Assembly (NCBI GenBank): GCA_029983675.1
Contig: JASBYY010000016.1
Span: forward strand, 1 to 53,168
From: Bacteroidales bacterium
GTDB lineage: Bacteria > Bacteroidota > Bacteroidia > Bacteroidales > F082
Direction of reading: 5' to 3'
DNA: 53,168 nt
Positions 50,865 through 53,168 of the stretch are shown here, in pieces (within the stretch, counting starts at the first letter, position 1; each line of letters starts with the position of its first letter). The translations under genes were made by a program, and so were the position numbers. Below the pieces are notes generated by a model. The model saw nothing but the letters and a program-made list of their open reading frames with translations, was not told the origin of the DNA and made no database searches.

Positions 50865-51806
50865 TCACCTTTCCGCCCGCATGGGATTATTCAGAAAGTC
50901 TTCGTAGGCAAGACGAATGCCATCCTCCAGTTCCGTCTTATAGACCCATCCGAGTTGTCTTGCCTTACTCACATCTAATAGCTTGCGCGGTGTCCCGTTC
51001 GGCTTTGTGACATCCCATAAAATCTCACCTTGATAGCCAATTATTTTCGCCACCAATTCCGTCAATTTCTTAATGGTCAGTTCTTTTCCTGTCCCAGCAT
51101 TCACGGTTTCGTTGCCACTATACCGGTTCATCAGGAACACACAAAGGTTGGCCAGATCGTCCACATAGAGAAATTCTCTCAAGGGCGAACCGTCCCCCCA
51201 ACATGTCACCGATTTCAGGTTATTTGTCTTTGCCTCGTGAAAGCGACGAATCAAGGCCGGCAACACATGGCTGTGCGTGGGATGGTAATTGTCATTCGGG
51301 CCATAGAGGTTTGTGGGCATCACGGAAATATAGTCGGTGCCATACTGACGGTTCAGAAACTCACAATACTTCAAGCCGCTGATTTTGGCGAGCGCATAAG
51401 CCTCATTTGTTTTCTCCAAAGCACCTGTCAGCAGGCAAGACTCTTTCATGGGCTGCGGTGCCATTCTCGGATAAATGCAAGATGAACCCAAAAACTCCAA
51501 TTTCTTACATCCGTTTTTCCATGCGGCATGGATCACATTCATCCCTAAGACCATGTTGTCGTACATGAAATCGGCGAGCGCACTTTCGTTGGCGACGATT
51601 CCGCCCACCTTGGCTGCCGCGAGGAATACATACTCCGGTTTTTCCGCTTCGAAGAAAGCCTCTACTGCTTCCTGCCGTGTCAAATCCAATTCCTGGTGGG
51701 TGCGTGTCAAAATGTTGTCGTACCCCTGCCGTTTCAATTCGCGCACAATGGCAGATCCCACCATGCCGCGATGTCCTGCGACATATATTTTCGCGTTTTT
51801 CTCCAT
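50865..51806 (-). CDS. fcl: GDP-L-fucose synthase
   Basis: Seen: 313 residues. NAD(P)-binding GHRGMVGS (11-18), catalytic SSCIYPRMAPQPMKES and the Tyr137-x3-Lys141 pair in AYALAK; PTNLYGPNDNYHPTHSHVLPAL. Known: epimerase/reductase converting GDP-4-keto-6-deoxymannose to GDP-L-fucose. It starts 14 bases after gmd, so the pair forms a complete GDP-fucose branch from GDP-mannose. Confidence 0.96.
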   Translation of the reverse strand: MEKNAKIYVAGHRGMVGSAIVRELKRQGYDNILTRTHQELDLTRQEAVEAFFEAEKPEYVFLAAAKVGGIVANESALADFMYDNMVLGMNVIHAAWKNGCKKLEFLGSSCIYPRMAPQPMKESCLLTGALEKTNEAYALAKISGLKYCEFLNRQYGTDYISVMPTNLYGPNDNYHPTHSHVLPALIRRFHEAKTNNLKSVTCWGDGSPLREFLYVDDLANLCVFLMNRYSGNETVNAGTGKELTIKKLTELVAKIIGYQGEILWDVTKPNGTPRKLLDVSKARQLGWVYKTELEDGIRLAYEDFLNNPMRAER

Positions 51807-51820
51807 GATCTATCAGCTTC

Positions 51821-52912
51821 TTATTTCACAATACCCTTTTCGAGATACTCCACCAGATTCATCTTTCTAACTTGATCCGCAGCGTCATCTGCCGCCACTT
51901 TTTTCATGTCGTGCCGCACCATAATGCGCACAAGCTCTTCGAAAGATGTTTTGGTAGGGTTCCATCCCAAGACCGCCTTGGCTTTTGTCGGATCGCCCCA
52001 AAGGTTCACCACATCGGTAGGCCGGTAAAAATCAGGACTTACCTCCACCAACACCTTACCGGAAGCCTTATCCAACCCTTTTTCGTCCAATCCTTCGCCG
52101 ACAAACTCCAAATCGATACCGGCTTCCTTGAAAGCAAGGTGACAGAAATCGCGGACACTGTGCTGCACTCCGGTGGCTATCACAAAATCCTCCGGACGAT
52201 CATGTTGTAGCATCAGCCACATACACTCCACATAATCCTTAGCATAGCCCCAGTCGCGCAACGAACTCAAATTACCCAACAATAACTTTTCTTGTTTCCC
52301 CTGGGCAATACGCGCTGCCGCCAACGTGATTTTTCGGGTTACAAAAGTCTCACCCCTACGTTCCGATTCATGGTTAAACAGGATGCCATTGCAGCAAAAC
52401 ATGTTGTAGGCCTCCCTATATTCTTTCACGATCCAATAACCGTACAATTTGGCCACCGCGTAAGGACTGTAAGGATAAAACGGCGTATTCTCATTCTGAG
52501 GGACTTCTACCACTTTGCCATAAAGCTCTGATGTCGAGGCCTGGTACAAACGACAGCGATTTGCCAAACCCGTCTGGCGTATGGCTTCTAATATCCTCAG
52601 CACCCCGGTTGCGTCCACATCCGCCGTAAACTCCGGCGAGTCGAAACTCACCTGAACATGGCTCTGAGCCGCCAAGTTGTACACTTCATCCGGCTTTACC
52701 TTATTCAATACCTGAATGAGGCTCATGGAATCCCCCATGTCGGCATAATGCAAATGGAAGTTTGGCTGTCCCTCAAGATGGGATATGCGCTCGCGATAAT
52801 CAGTGGAAGACCGGCGTATGGTGCCATGGACATCATAGCCTTTCCCCAGCAGAAATTCGCACAAGTATGAGCCATCCTGTCCCGTAACACCCGTAATAAG
52901 AGCTGTTTTCAT
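51821..52912 (-). CDS. gmd: GDP-mannose 4,6-dehydratase
   Basis: Seen: 363 residues. GVTGQDG (8-14), RRSS loop, STSELYGKV with the catalytic Thr/Glu region, Tyr151-x3-Lys155 (YAVAK), FNHESERRGETFVTRK and DWGYAKDYVE. Known: converts GDP-mannose to GDP-4-keto-6-deoxymannose. First recognisable gene of the polysaccharide locus in the transcription direction. No clear TAnnTTTG promoter was seen; TAACTTTT (52952-52945) is a weak candidate. Confidence 0.97.
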   Translation of the reverse strand: MKTALITGVTGQDGSYLCEFLLGKGYDVHGTIRRSSTDYRERISHLEGQPNFHLHYADMGDSMSLIQVLNKVKPDEVYNLAAQSHVQVSFDSPEFTADVDATGVLRILEAIRQTGLANRCRLYQASTSELYGKVVEVPQNENTPFYPYSPYAVAKLYGYWIVKEYREAYNMFCCNGILFNHESERRGETFVTRKITLAAARIAQGKQEKLLLGNLSSLRDWGYAKDYVECMWLMLQHDRPEDFVIATGVQHSVRDFCHLAFKEAGIDLEFVGEGLDEKGLDKASGKVLVEVSPDFYRPTDVVNLWGDPTKAKAVLGWNPTKTSFEELVRIMVRHDMKKVAADDAADQVRKMNLVEYLEKGIVK

Positions 52913-52974
52913 TGTATTACTTTATTACTAACAAAAAAAATGCAAAAAAAGTTATTATTCTATTATTCGAAATC

Positions 52975-53168
52975 ATTTTTTAGGTTGACTTGATGCGCCG
53001 CATGGGCTTATTTTGACCATTGTTTCACTCACACAGCCCGCTCTGCCACGCTCCATCAGGATCCAGTCATGCTAAACAACGTCTTTCCTTATTAACACCA
53101 GTCATTCTGAACCCGTCATTCTGGACCTGATCCAGAATTGATTCAGCATCTCTTCAGCATCTATACAG
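52975..53168. repeat. Interspersed repeat element, partial, running off the window
   Basis: Aligns with 4440-4615: CACACAGCCCGCTC core (about 53030-53043), hairpin ATTCTGGA-CCTGA-TCCAGAAT (53120-53140) and GATTCAGCATCTC. The right end lies outside the window. No gene in this stretch. Confidence 0.65.

Noticed and set aside
43000..51000. Insertion sequence or integrase as the cause of the ATPase/fragment mosaic
   Set aside because: No transposase, integrase or resolvase reading frame is present in this stretch; only repeat blocks and a small MITE-like element are seen.

Overview
The window looks like chromosomal DNA of a member of the Bacteroidota, most likely order Bacteroidales. The evidence is internal. 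At least 15 genes are preceded by the Bacteroidota -7 promoter element TAnnTTTG. Lipoproteins carry short Bacteroidota-type lipoboxes. The envelope genes (patatin-barrel fusion, OprP-like porin, Wza/Wzc/CpsB export set) are typical of the group. No rRNA, tRNA, CRISPR array or transposase gene was found, and species cannot be named from this sequence.

Left part (1-25 kb), mixed housekeeping and envelope genes in short units on both strands: a large membrane protein, the PLP-homeostasis protein YggS with a cation/calcium exchanger, a collagen-like lipoprotein, an EamA transporter with a SpoU-type RNA methyltransferase, an MFS transporter, an orphan Vsr endonuclease, a Nudix hydrolase, a fused ADP-forming acyl-CoA synthetase, an Mpv17-like membrane protein, an ABC transporter with its GntR repressor, a porin plus Gate-domain transporter pair, Hsp20, an NfeD/SPFH pair, an M3 peptidase and a secreted patatin-like phospholipase with its own outer-membrane barrel. 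A family of short palindromic interspersed repeats sits in several gaps; one near-complete copy at 4367-4734 has 12-bp terminal inverted repeats.

Right part (25-53 kb), one long surface-polysaccharide locus entirely on the minus strand. Read in the direction of transcription it holds GDP-fucose synthesis (gmd, fcl), then a disturbed 8-kb stretch, then sugar-nucleotide and glycosyltransferase genes (two UDP-GlcNAc 2-epimerases, GT2, GT32, GT4, a polytopic GT-C/polymerase-like protein, two tandem DegT-like aminotransferases, a FemAB-like acyltransferase, two left-handed beta-helix acyltransferases, a DUF354 protein, a polysaccharide deacetylase). It ends with an export and control unit (wza, wzc-type tyrosine kinase with a Gly-Tyr repeat tail, cpsB-type phosphatase) under its own promoter. 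No Wzx flippase, initiating phosphoglycosyl transferase or UpxY-type antiterminator is visible.

The most unusual stretch is 43-51 kb. Four intact AAA-type ATPase genes of two families (two with a C-terminal DUF4143/PD-(D/E)XK-like domain, two with a C-terminal winged-helix-like region), plus a truncated fifth, are interleaved with fragments of glycosyltransferases and detached copies of ATPase promoters. Each intact ATPase has its own Bacteroidota promoter with repeat-based, operator-like DNA around it. Three of the four promoter/operator blocks recur elsewhere in the locus as direct repeats. A hipBA toxin-antitoxin module interrupts the locus further on, next to the amputated 5' end of a deacetylase gene. 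The pattern suggests a capsule locus repeatedly remodelled by insertion and loss of small self-regulated modules; this is inference from sequence layout and has not been tested.
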